Positions 1 through 9,977 of a stretch of 36,400 bases of DNA are shown here, piece after piece. A model generated the notes under the pieces. The model searched no databases. It had not been told where the DNA came from and saw only the letters and a program-made list of their open reading frames with translations. The stretch's first letter is position 1; each line of letters starts with the position of its first letter. A program made the position numbers and the translations under genes. This DNA comes from Zancudomyces culisetae. Its lineage: Eukaryota; Kickxellomycota; Harpellomycetes; Harpellales; Legeriomycetaceae. The stretch spans positions 1 to 36,400 of the forward strand of contig LSSK01000184.1 of NCBI GenBank assembly GCA_001969505.1. The letters run 5' to 3'.

Positions 1-2205
1 TTTGTACTACAATTGTACTTAAGTGTACAATTGCTCACTCATGCGACATGTCAAAGAATTTACCTATATATATACTTAACAAATTTATTTATTTTTTATA
101 TTGGGTTTTAGGGATAAATGTTGTGTGAATGTACCCTGTAGCTTCGATTAATAGGCTCAATTAATCCGTTATAATGATCTTAAAAATATCTACTAATCGC
201 TAAATACTGCAAACTCTTATTATATCTGTTTATTTTGTAAAAAGATATGATACTGAATCAAAGCTTACTATCGAACTTTCTCACTAAAAAAGCCTAACGA
301 AAATCGCCAAGGAAAAAAGAGTTCAATTTCTAAAATAATTTTGATTACGTATTTCTATTGAATATCTATAATTTCCATACACTATTTTTATAAAGTATTA
401 TATACTATAATACATTTAAACATAATATTGTGATCAATTTCTATGAATGAGATATTTATATTTGCTAAACTTATTTAATTGATACTGTAATATTTTTGGT
501 CTAAAGTATAATTAAAAGAGTCATCCTATTATAAAATATCGAGGCAAAAGTAATTATTAGATCATTCCACATTTTACTATTTAATATATTTGAGTGTATG
601 TATATTAAAGTACTAATATTTCAATTTCTAGCTTTTCAAGTGTTTAAATACAATTTTATTGAAGATAAAATAGATAGCCTACTTTCACCAACTTTAAATA
701 TAATCTCAAAATATAAGTATATTTAGTACAGCTGAATTGTTATAAAAATAGGAAAAATGCCGCATTATTATGAAATTATAAAATACATCCCAAATTTTGA
801 ACTTTTGGTGCTATATTTAAGGATAACTAATTTTACTAATTGTAGAACCATCTGGATCAGTCTCCGCCCTTAATAGAGTAGATACGATCTAGTATTATGT
901 ACAAATACCTGTACCTATAGATTCATATACTTTGACTAGTTTATATAGAACTTGAATTAGTTTAATTACGCTTACCAAAACTATCAGTTTCAATACGTAA
1001 TTAAGCTTGCTACTTTAGCATTTGTTTAGTTCATACTCTAGTATACAAATCTTTCCGTAGTTTTTTTAATCATAAAACACTTTATCCGTTATAGGTGCTA
1101 TGTTTCCAGTCCTAATACGTAATGTTCACGCAGTGTGGAAAATATCAATTAAACAAAATATTTTTTTTGAGTATATAGAAAATTGACACAAACCATTAAT
1201 TACATTTATTTTGATATACAAAAACACGTATAGTTTAAAATTATGGCTATATCTATTTTTAAAGTTTGATAGGATTTGAACTGGTGTTGACAAACCGTTT
1301 ATCACACTTAAGGAGAAAAGTGGAATCCTTTATATTGCACGCATCATAAATGTGGCTGGAAACCAATGATTACCTATCGTTCCTTGAGTAGTGATAATCC
1401 ATCGCTATTATATTACATCATTATTTCCTATACAGATACTTTGCACAAAAAGCGCAAGAATATCTACAATATAAGAGCACGGTTTCTTAACACAATTTTC
1501 ACCACATTGATTTTTGATACAAGTTATTCACAATTTTATTGTATTCTCTCACATAACACAGCCTTAATTTTACTATAATAATATTTCAGAATGTTTTCCT
1601 ATATATACGAAAAAACAAGAATTGTAATTCCCTTCAAACTTTATCCAAAATTCAAATCTGTAATTTCAACTAATTTAGTTTACGAATTTTGCGATATTAA
1701 AAAGATAAATAAAGTAGGATAAAAATCATATTATATTTACTCTTGTTTTAGTGAAGGTTTAATTTGTGGGCAATTAAAATGTGAGTAGATAAATATATAT
1801 TGCTAGTTATGTGTTACTTTAACACGCTTTTTTTTGATTGCCTGATCATATGTTGTTGTCTGGTCTGACAAATGTTTTTTTACTTCTAGCTGGCTTCAAG
1901 TTCAAACTAATTACCTTAGAGCAAGAGAAGTCTTTAGGCATAGTTTACGTAAATCTGTCACCGAATAATTTGTCAAATTTGTCAGAGCCCAATCTTCAAA
2001 TTCATCCAACCAGTGCCCTAATCTTACTCACACCTTTATTATTATATATGTACTTTTTTTTTGTGACGCTATTATTATAAAGTTTTGGTCAGGAACCAAA
2101 ATAATTATATCTAAAATTACATATTACAAATCACGTATTACAAATCACATATTACAAACTGTAAACTACAATTTCTAATTTATTTTAATTTTAATTTTAA
2201 TTTGG
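1..2205. other. AT-rich intergenic region, no gene seen
   Basis: No open frame here has recognisable protein character. The two longest (about 70 and 80 codons near 1366-1578 and 1838-2080) are hydrophobic or AT-driven and look random. The left edge carries a short perfect inverted repeat (10-33). No tRNA B-box or T-arm sequence was found on either strand. The region presumably holds the 3' flank of the minus-strand gene at 2206 and possibly the regulatory region of a gene outside the window. Confidence 0.6.
10..33. repeat. short inverted repeat at window edge
   Basis: The arms CAATTGTAC (10-18) and GTACAATTG (25-33) are perfect reverse complements around the 6-nt loop TTAAGT. A further GTAC lies just upstream (4-7). 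In AT-rich DNA this may be chance; no function is assigned. Confidence 0.5.
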
Positions 2206-2874
2206 TTATGCTCCAATAAACTCTGTGCACTGAAAATGAATATTTCCAATTACAATAGGCACCAGCTGTAACATACTTGTTATTGGTAAAAACACCTGCG
2301 CCTTATACATTGATTCAATCATATTGTTTTTTTTATTTTCATTGCACGCTTTCGCGAGTTCAGAAACCACAAAGTCGAACATTGTATTAGATACATGAAC
2401 ATCGAATTTACAATTCAGGAATATTACTTCATTCGATCGTGGAGGTATATTAACCTTATCAGGAAGGGAGCCACTCCCAAAGCCTATATATCTTCCATTC
2501 ACCAGCTTGAAAAACAAGTCTAAATAAACATTGTTAAAGGCGAATCCAAAATGGTTTGGGTTGGAGATGGAGACCTCTACAACAACTGACACTTTATCAC
2601 TGTTTAGTCTGTCGATGTTGCTTAGATCAGTCGAACCTCGTTGGATTACTGGGGGACCCTTGGACGAGTTAGCATATCCCATATGATAGCTTATTATTTG
2701 TACTTGAGGTGTTCTTGGGAAATAAAAATACGTCAGAGCTGATAATCCACCCAGCACTATCATCACAGTAACAATCAACAAAGCGTGTTTATATCTGATT
2801 TTACCCCTTTCTTTATCACCAGGACTAGCACCAGCTTCGTTCACATTGTATTGGTTATCATATCTTTTATTCAT
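2206..2874 (-). CDS. membrane-anchored LEA_2-like (WHy-type) protein
   Basis: The 222-residue protein has a polar N-terminus of about 29 residues, then one hydrophobic segment (residues 31-52, ALLIVTVMIV onward) flanked on the N side by K and R. The C-terminal region of about 170 residues would be lumenal or extracytoplasmic. This tail has the look of the LEA_2/water-stress domain: a beta-rich stretch with VEVSISNPNHFGFAF (about residues 97-111), where the NPN turn is the most conserved feature of that fold, and a later IPPRSNEV strand. Small type II proteins of this sort occur widely in fungi, often annotated as conserved or vacuolar membrane proteins of unknown function. The start is the first ATG of the frame and there is no intron. 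Nearest neighbours are distant (more than 2 kb), so context gives no clue. Topology and fold are inferred from sequence pattern only; function is unknown. Confidence 0.7.
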   Translation of the reverse strand: MNKRYDNQYNVNEAGASPGDKERGKIRYKHALLIVTVMIVLGGLSALTYFYFPRTPQVQIISYHMGYANSSKGPPVIQRGSTDLSNIDRLNSDKVSVVVEVSISNPNHFGFAFNNVYLDLFFKLVNGRYIGFGSGSLPDKVNIPPRSNEVIFLNCKFDVHVSNTMFDFVVSELAKACNENKKNNMIESMYKAQVFLPITSMLQLVPIVIGNIHFQCTEFIGA

Positions 2875-4131
2875 TTCTAATAAATTATCTCATTTTATTT
2901 TTAGCTACAAACGTGATCATAAAGGAACGCCTTTTACTAATCAAAAATGAATATACAGGTAGTGCTCTGATAATTGCCGATCATTTGCTTTTATATTTAT
3001 ATAGGCAAAGCGTTTTACACTCCCCCACCTCTTCCCGTTATACAGAGTAAATTTTGACTAGCTGCAAATCATTTAAAAATACGTTTGTAATTTCTTTCTC
3101 AGCTGAGGTTTAGCACATGGCTGTAGCTACTAGTCGTGATAATGTATAAGCACTTGTATTCTAGATCGAACCAGTCATAAATCAAAACATTTTTACATTT
3201 CTAAGGTTTATGCTTGAGCATGTGCAGGTGTTGTAACCGCAATCCAATGTTTTATTTAGCTCTCACAATAGTCAGCTACCCAGGTTTTGAACTTTAGAGA
3301 ATTTTTGGGTTTTTCTGTTATCTTTGTACGTACTTAGTTAATTTGTATTCATATGGTGTTAGTTATGCCTGAATTTAGGAAAGTTGGTTAAGTTGAGAAA
3401 AGATTCCGAGTTACCTAATAACCCGACTAATCAAGACAAAGATTAAGAAAAAAAATAACCGAAAGCGTCCGGAACGAGACCCAAGATAACAAAGCCAATT
3501 ATGGACCTTCAAATGTAGCTTTGGGTAAAACTCAGAATCATGCTTGTGTTTATAGATGCTATCTTTTGTTCAATCAGTGCATGTTCAGAATAAACTCATT
3601 GAGCAAACCTCCCCCCAATCTGTATATGCACATTATTAATAGCCAACAATACCTTTTCGGCAATATAAAGATGACACTCTGCAGATGCTGTGATTATATT
3701 GGCTTTATCTTCGCAAACTGGCATAATAAGGAAACTACTGAATGCTTCGCAACAAAAAAATCCAGCGATACTAGCTAATGTAAACTCCCTTGATTTGATG
3801 CATTATTTCTGGTTCGCTAAACAAAATGCCAGAATAAACTGAACGCATATATTTTCCTTCTGAATGAGTGAATAAAATCGTGTTTAGGTGTTTTAAATCT
3901 GTCAAATAAAAATAGGTCACAAACAAAATTGCTGGGTAGGGGGTTTGGGAATTATCTTTGCTAAATTCTTTCTCGTGATAGCACTGTACACACATAAAGC
4001 CTTGGTACATTTTAAACTTTACAATCGCTTCCCATGCACTCAGTGACAAAAAATGCGTATTATAGCCATCCCACTATTCTACCACTAGGAGACAAAAGAG
4101 AATTGCCGATAATCACATTGATTCCAAGACG

Positions 4132-4141
4132 TTATTTTTAG
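4132..4141. promoter_or_regulatory. candidate MADS (MEF2/Rlm1-type) site
   Basis: TTATTTTTAG matches YTAWWWWTAR. It sits in a 17-bp stretch (4132-4148, ending AATAGCA) that is repeated exactly at 4898-4914. It lies about 970 bp upstream of a gene encoding a MEF2-type MADS factor. Confidence 0.4.
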
Positions 4142-4165
4142 AATAGCAACACAATTATATTTTTA

Positions 4166-4175
4166 TTAAAAATAA
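4166..4175. promoter_or_regulatory. candidate MADS (MEF2/Rlm1-type) site, weak
   Basis: TTAAAAATAA matches YTAWWWWTAR with A in the last position. It is 24 bp from the preceding candidate. In AT-rich DNA a lone match would carry little weight; it is listed because of the cluster. Confidence 0.25.
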
Positions 4176-4545
4176 ATGGCTTACTGATCAGAAACGTAGA
4201 ATGAGGCATATGCAACTGCAAATGACTGCTTTACTTGGAAATTCCCATTTTTGGATTGAAATAGATCCCAATTTGAACTCAGATATATTGCCACTAGTTT
4301 TACTTCACATATTTAGTCGAGTCATAAAACTTTGCATAACCCCTGATCAGGTCGTGTATTTTAGACCAGGATATGTATTTTTTTCGCACCTACAGTTCTT
4401 TTTTTTTTATATTTCACTTTCGCGTCTTTTGGAAGAGTCAGTTTGCAAGAGTTTTTAAAAAAAAAATTCCCATAAGCCCAAATTAGACATCCGTTATCTA
4501 ATTGACAAATGTTTTGTAAACCATACATCTAGTCGACAACTTTAT

Positions 4546-4555
4546 TTAAAAATAG
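4546..4555. promoter_or_regulatory. candidate MADS (MEF2/Rlm1-type) site
   Basis: TTAAAAATAG matches YTAWWWWTAR and is followed directly by AATAG, the same 3' flank seen at the sites at 4132 and 4898. Confidence 0.4.
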
Positions 4556-4897
4556 AATAGTACAGCAGACGTTCTACAAGGATAGAACGTTTTTATTGTG
4601 AAATGTTGGTAAAAACAAAAACTTCAAAAGACATTAGTTATTTACCGATTATATAACGCATTTCACTAATTTACATAATTATCTTCAACCGGTTACAAAA
4701 ATCCGACAATTGTAGCAGCCAGCATGAAAATATTGCGCAAGGAAAGCACAAGGTGAAACGAAAAAATTTAAAAACCTTGCAAGCCAAAGTGGAAACTAGG
4801 TAGCCAAATAGCACTTATCAAATGCATCGATTTGCTTCATCAAATTTAATCATCAAATTCCGGAGCCAATCATTCAAATACGCTTTTCTCACTTGAT

Positions 4898-4907
4898 TTA
4901 TTTTTAG
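4898..4907. promoter_or_regulatory. candidate MADS (MEF2/Rlm1-type) site
   Basis: TTATTTTTAG with 3' flank AATAGCA is identical over 17 bp to the site at 4132. It lies about 205 bp upstream of the MADS start codon, a plausible promoter distance. Confidence 0.45.
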
Positions 4908-5057
4908 AATAGCAGAAATCGAAACACTGCTATAAATACTAGAAAAAATTTTTTATAGAAGCAAAATTAAAAAAACGGCATAACCCAAATATTTTAAATA
5001 GAACGGTTATTCCCTCGTCTTTGATGCGGAAAATTTATAAAACAGAATTTCTGTGTT

Positions 5058-5067
5058 TTATAAATAG
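5058..5067. promoter_or_regulatory. candidate MADS (MEF2/Rlm1-type) site near start codon
   Basis: TTATAAATAG matches YTAWWWWTAR 46 bp upstream of the start codon. It overlaps a TATAAATA string, so it could equally act as a TATA element or sit in the 5' UTR. Confidence 0.35.
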
Positions 5068-5113
5068 AAATTCGCTGTATAATTAAAGATCACAAACAGT
5101 CAGCATAATAAAA

Positions 5114-7423
5114 ATGGGAAGAAAGAAAATTAAGATAGAAGCTATAACAGACAAACGAAATAAACAAGTCACATTTTTGAAGAGAAAGGCGGGGCTTATG
5201 AAAAAGGCCTATGAGCTGAGTACATTATGTGAGTGTGAGATAGCTTTGATAATATTTAGCTCACAGGGAAGGCTGGTTCAATATGCGAGCACTGACATGA
5301 ACAGAACGCTACTGAGATACACCGACTATGGTGAGCCTCATGAGAGCTACACTAACTCAGATTGTATCAACTTATTTAATGAAGCAGACGATGAAACAGC
5401 AATTCAATCGTTGGGCACCCACTCAAAAAGCAAGCGTCTCTCATCAGTAATGAGTAGTGCATCTAAAAATTTAAACAGACAAAGCAGCTCATATACTGGT
5501 GGCGAAAAAGAACACAATAAAACTTCTTCGAAAAATAAGACAGGGTCGAGTATATCATCTGGACAGGGCAAGTTGGATGCCAACAAAATACTAGAAGAAG
5601 CAGACCCGAATGTCCTACTGAACTATTCAATGGGAAAAGAGGTTAGGAATCGAAGTCAGTCAACTGTTACTAGCAATCAATTAGATGGAGGCGTCGTCAG
5701 TGGGAATGCCGAGCTCGATGACGGCAGTAGCGGTTTGAAACTACAAAAATCAATCACTATAGACGCACAAAGCTTGAAGAAATCTGAAAACGGCCCAACT
5801 ATACTGCCAGGTAGCTCTGTAGACTATCCATACAGAAGGCAATCATCAGAACCACCTGTAGATGGAAGAATGTACATGAACTCAACCATGAGAAGTGAGG
5901 GAGGATATATCAATGATGATGGAGAAGTGGATATCCCTGGTGTACTCCAGCTCAATAATCAAGCTGGAGTTTCGTATGTTAATTATCAAGGAATGGAAAA
6001 TGGAGTAGACTATATGGTCAATCCCGTGTATGGACGGGGGAGAGATGCAACATCGTTTTATATGCAACAACATCCACAGATGCCATACTATCAGCCCAAC
6101 GTAACAGGGCCAGGATATGTACCTGTTTACTTATATGATGGGGTAGCACAACATAGTAATATGACTGGACCAATGAGGTATCGCAGGGATAGTAACTACA
6201 GGGCACATCTAGGACAACAATATCCAAACGGTTATTATGGATATAACAATAATAAAGGAGGGTACGTAGGTTATAATAGCAATATGTACAGAAATAGAAA
6301 TGATCAACCCCAACATTCTGCCCAGAGAAGAAGAGATTCAAGTCAACCGCAAATGGACATGGATGTTGGCGAACATGTTGATGGGCTTTCGACTGCTCAA
6401 GGAGCAGCTTCTATAACCTCTCCACTCACCCAAGGATACGGACAACGTGCTTCTTTTTCACAAAATCCGCTTCGACGAGCAGATATGTCTGAGGATGCAG
6501 GGTCAGAATTTACCATGGCAGGTGAGAGTAATGGTAGACTTGTAAATCAAAGAAACAGCACAGATTTTAGCAAAAGTCCGCGGATAAATCCTGCCAGTCC
6601 AACTTCTGTCGAGGGGAATCCTGAGTCAAATAGATATTTTGATGGTATCGACTCATCTCAGCGTGTAGCAACTGCCAACATGGATTTAGCCCAAAAAGCC
6701 AACAATGCCTCTCAGCGCTCCCGTCCACATAGACACTCTGATGCCGTAAGGAGCAACTACACCCTCTCTAAAGACGCAGCCTCCAAAAATTTAAATACAT
6801 CTGTCAATAGTGATAACTTGGATTTACCATCTACCGACTCTACTTTGCGTACAGAAGCAAGTGGTACTAAAAGAAAGCTGTCACTGGTGGAAATGACTAC
6901 AAACAGTGATTATCTAATAACCAACTCATTTGACGCAGCTGCTGAAGCGGGTATCACATCCAATTCAGCAGGAGAGGTCTCCTGTGAATCCAACGCTTCG
7001 TACAAAACGGATACACAATTGGATGTTCTTGACCCAGAAACCCAAAAATCACCGAAAAATAACATTAGAAACCCAGTTCTTGATAGGCTCAAGGCAAAAG
7101 CTCGAGGTGCTGCATCCCTCTCCATGTCCTCCAAAACAGCTGCAAATAATGGGTTAAAGGTAAACATAAAGGGTCTATTTTCCGAAAAAGGCAGCGAGTC
7201 CCAAGCCCAGGATCGAGACAATGCCCAAGAAGCCGGTCCACATACCGCCGCATTGATCGAGTTTGCTCAGAGCCTTCCTTCTCCAAGCACTTTGTGTCCC
7301 GATTTTTATAACCAAGGTGGTGGTTTTAGTCCAATTCCGTTTGGAAATACCCCTATAATCGAGTCCTCGGCTCAAGATTCTTTTTCTTGGCCAATGAACA
7401 ATACCAACTCGAAGAAGAACTAG
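5114..7423 (+). CDS. RLM1: MADS-box transcription factor, Rlm1/Smp1 (MEF2) type
   Basis: The 769-residue protein begins with a canonical MADS domain (about residues 1-58): [16 protein letters not shown], then [20 protein letters not shown] and [22 protein letters not shown] at the N-terminus and the KAGLMKKA helix place it in the MEF2/type II group, as in yeast Rlm1 and Smp1, which bind YTAWWWWTAR sites; Rlm1 is activated by the cell-wall-integrity MAP kinase. The remaining 700 residues are low-complexity, rich in Asn, Ser, Gln and Tyr-Gly, with several SP/TP sites ([32 protein letters not shown]) suited to MAPK phosphorylation. The protein is longer than S. cerevisiae Rlm1 and Smp1. The start is the ATG that opens the MADS domain, preceded by an A-rich leader; no intron is needed. 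Upstream DNA is enriched in its own predicted binding motif, suggesting autoregulation (inference). Rlm1 versus Smp1 orthology is not resolved by eye. Confidence 0.9.
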   Translation: MGRKKIKIEAITDKRNKQVTFLKRKAGLMKKAYELSTLCECEIALIIFSSQGRLVQYASTDMNRTLLRYTDYGEPHESYTNSDCINLFNEADDETAIQSLGTHSKSKRLSSVMSSASKNLNRQSSSYTGGEKEHNKTSSKNKTGSSISSGQGKLDANKILEEADPNVLLNYSMGKEVRNRSQSTVTSNQLDGGVVSGNAELDDGSSGLKLQKSITIDAQSLKKSENGPTILPGSSVDYPYRRQSSEPPVDGRMYMNSTMRSEGGYINDDGEVDIPGVLQLNNQAGVSYVNYQGMENGVDYMVNPVYGRGRDATSFYMQQHPQMPYYQPNVTGPGYVPVYLYDGVAQHSNMTGPMRYRRDSNYRAHLGQQYPNGYYGYNNNKGGYVGYNSNMYRNRNDQPQHSAQRRRDSSQPQMDMDVGEHVDGLSTAQGAASITSPLTQGYGQRASFSQNPLRRADMSEDAGSEFTMAGESNGRLVNQRNSTDFSKSPRINPASPTSVEGNPESNRYFDGIDSSQRVATANMDLAQKANNASQRSRPHRHSDAVRSNYTLSKDAASKNLNTSVNSDNLDLPSTDSTLRTEASGTKRKLSLVEMTTNSDYLITNSFDAAAEAGITSNSAGEVSCESNASYKTDTQLDVLDPETQKSPKNNIRNPVLDRLKAKARGAASLSMSSKTAANNGLKVNIKGLFSEKGSESQAQDRDNAQEAGPHTAALIEFAQSLPSPSTLCPDFYNQGGGFSPIPFGNTPIIESSAQDSFSWPMNNTNSKKN

Positions 7424-8273
7424 AATCTTTGTGTAATAAATCCAATGTGTTTTACTTTCATGGTGTTTATTTTATAGGATTGCATAGTTAGAAACATTTC
7501 GTGTCAGGTGTAATACATATACACATACTTATACACACACACATGCATACCTGCACTTATATTGTATTTTTTTAAAATTTTTTTGTGGTAATTGATTTTT
7601 TGATTAAAAAAGAATGCAATGTAATCATTTTTACTCTTGATATACAAACGAGTCGCGCCTTTTTACTACGCTAAGCTGTACTAAACTAAAAAAAAGTTGC
7701 TATTTTGTCTCTTGAGAATACAGTCTTGGCCCCTAATATTGTGTGTATTGTATTCTGTTTATCTGTGCTGTGATCCTCAGCGGAGAGAAGGGATCAAGAG
7801 TGCTATAAGCATCAAATGTTAAAAAAGAGAACAATAGTGCAGTTTTAGCTACCAAGTTTGGTTCATCAATACAAACGTCCTATCCACTCATCCGGCCACC
7901 CATTTGGATTCCTTTCAGACTATAATACTCGATGCAAGTGTGAGTGCAAATGCTCCCGTTTTTTGTGATAGACTTGTGGCCATAGAATATCGCATGAAAT
8001 AAACGGAAAATTATTTGCTGATTTTCAGCCAATTACCTTCTTTTACTTTAACCTCTTTATTTGCAGCGCAAAGCAAGGAAATAAAAAAAAGGAATACCAA
8101 AAACCCAATCCTCAGGTAAAAACTACAAGTAATTGGACGGGATGCAGCAAAAAATAATACATCTTTTGGTCACTCAATACATCTCTTTAATACTAAACTT
8201 TACTTGTAAAGGATAAAGATCAACAGTTTACCACACAATAAAAGAACGGTAGAACGAACAATAGAAAAAAAGA
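7424..8273. other. intergenic region between MADS gene and FUB1
   Basis: This 850-bp gap contains an A+T-rich 3' flank, a short CA-rich microsatellite tract (about 7517-7556) and the FUB1 promoter. No open frame of note was seen. I did not find the Rpn4-type proteasome element GGTGGCAAA just upstream of FUB1. Confidence 0.6.
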
Positions 8274-9621
8274 ATGGAGGCGAAGTATTATTCTAAGGAA
8301 CAATTAATTGTTCAAATATGCAATTGTATTTTAAAGAATGAGGGCTTTATATTTTCAAAAGGTGTGGGCGAAGGGCTTTCAATTGATAATGTCGATTTCA
8401 CAGGAAAACAAAACCTCTTGGACACGAACTGGGATACAAAAGCAGAATATTTTCTTAGTCAAGGTGGTACCAAGAAAAAATTTAGTGTCATATGGAACTT
8501 TGTAGATGATATCGTAGTGGTAAACAGTATCCCAAGTGGGGTAAGGTGTATACTATTAAGTACTGTATATAAATAGTAGAAAAGGCAATATCTTTAAATT
8601 TTGTAAATACAGCGACTAGAAACCTGGTTATTTATGTACAAATTAGAGTAAAGAGGCGAAAACGCTTAGCTTTGAGACTGAGCAGTTGATCGAAAAGGGA
8701 ATCCAGTTTCCTTTAAGTGTTTCTGTTGATGACAAGAATGCCATGAGCGGGGTGTGTGCACACGTAAAAGGATTTAAAGGCTTTAGGCGCAACTTTTTAC
8801 GCCAATTGGTTGAACCACACTTTCCTGGTATTGTGCCTACCTACACAGAGTAAGTTGCCTACATTTCTGTTTCCTAATACACGGTGTTATTGGTGTTTAA
8901 AACGCGATATGTTAAAGAAGTATGAGTAAACTAACGTGTCCAACAATATTTCTGTACAAAAAATGTTACCGATACGTGTTCAAGCAGAGTTTTAGATGAA
9001 GAAGTAAGCAAAAAACAAGATGTATCTAAGGGTGAAGCTATTGCACTTCATCAGGGCCGTTTCCTGCAGTAAGAATTACAAAATTATGTTTTAAATACTG
9101 CTTTTCTTACTTTTTTTTTTCTCTATCGATTTATTATTGAAAAAAGTACAAAAAAGTATCATAATTTTATAACCTAAATAAATAGTGGAGTAAACCCACT
9201 TGAAGTGGGAAGGACGGATTTACATGGCGATTTTTCCGGAATTGGAAGGTGAGTAACCTTGTATGTTTTAAATAAGGAGATGTGGTGAATAAGCTGATGG
9301 CAACCGTGAAGCTACTACTAATATATCTACCATGCTATTAGAGGTTTCGGTGAGGGAGTAGAGGGAGGTGGAAGCATAGTGGGTCCTAACCATCCGATAT
9401 TCGGACCAAGGGGCCAAAGACATGATAGCGTGGGTTCTGGCATTCCTGGCGGCCCACAAACACTTCCACGTGGAGCTGTTCCACCTGGAGCCAGGTTTGA
9501 TCCTATTGTACCTTTTGGAAACATCCCGGGTATAAGAAAACCTGGAAATAGGGGTGGAACATTTAGCGGAGATCCAGATAAAGACGAGTTTATGCCTCCA
9601 AATGGTCCCAATTTTTTCTAG
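8274..9621 (+). CDS. FUB1: PI31-like proteasome regulator Fub1, five exons
   Basis: Splicing exons 8274-8540, 8647-8849, 8988-9068, 9186-9248 and 9342-9621 gives one 297-residue frame. Introns are 106, 138, 117 and 93 nt, with donors GTAAGG, GTAAGT, GTAAGA and GTGAGT; candidate branch points include AACTAAC (intron 2) and TACTAAT (intron 4). The first about 155 residues resemble the PI31 N-terminal fold, with FSVIWNFVDDIVVVNS and then SFETEQLIEKGIQFPLSV. The C-terminal half is the Gly/Pro-rich PI31 tail: NPLEVGRTDLHGDF, GPNHPIFGPRG, RGAVPPGARFDPI and DPDKDEFMPPNG. PI31 family proteins bind the 20S proteasome through this tail and modulate or assist its assembly. Every junction keeps the frame and rebuilds conserved motifs, which is the main support for the model. 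Intron 1 is the least certain, lacking a clear branch point. Four introns in one small gene is unusual for a budding yeast. Confidence 0.88.
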
Positions 9622-9977
9622 AGAGGAGGGAGTATCCTTTTTTTTGAGGCATAGAGAGTACACCTGAATAAACTTACTACCAGGAAAGTTGACGTCACGC
9701 GGTCTTTTTGGATTTTTTGTAGCAGTTCGATTTTCAAATTTTCTTGTATTCTAGATATAATATTTATTTATAAAAATTCTATGTTAAAGCGAAGAAAATA
9801 AACTCCATTAGGAGAAAAAAATGAACAAAAGCTATAACTATGCGATATACACGTTCGACGAATGACAAAGATAACTTTGTATGAACCTAGAGGCACGTGT
9901 GGGTAGGTTGGGGTTTTACAAGTTGTCTTACCAACAGGGAAAAAAGTCATTTAATCTGTAAAAGGCAGCAAGCTAGA
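9622..9977. other. convergent intergenic region
   Basis: This 356-bp region lies between the stop codons of FUB1 (+) and the minus-strand gene at 9978. It has T-rich and A-rich tracts consistent with 3' ends on both strands. No gene is seen; a 60-codon minus-strand frame (9768-9950) has no recognisable features. Confidence 0.6.

Larger units (their letters stand above)
2875..5113. other. 2.2 kb intergenic region between divergent genes
   Basis: This is shared upstream DNA of the minus-strand LEA_2-like gene and the plus-strand MADS gene. Open frames of 85-92 codons (3521-3778, 3771-4049 on the minus strand, 4201-4458) have no recognisable domains and overlap each other or lie in AT-rich DNA, so I do not call them genes. 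The right half holds at least five matches to the MEF2/Rlm1 consensus YTAWWWWTAR (listed separately). Confidence 0.6.

Noticed and set aside
1838-2080. 80-codon plus-strand frame
   Set aside because: It is a Leu/Phe/Asn-rich translation of AT-rich DNA, with no domain.
3771-4049. 92-codon minus-strand frame with a CxxC pair
   Set aside because: A single CVQC is not enough for a zinc motif, composition is like the surrounding AT-rich DNA, and no family is recognisable. It would need transcript or conservation evidence.
9379-9621. independent short protein at the 3' end of FUB1
   Set aside because: It is the C-terminal PI31 tail, reached in frame by splicing from exon 4, and it has no ATG of its own at the start.
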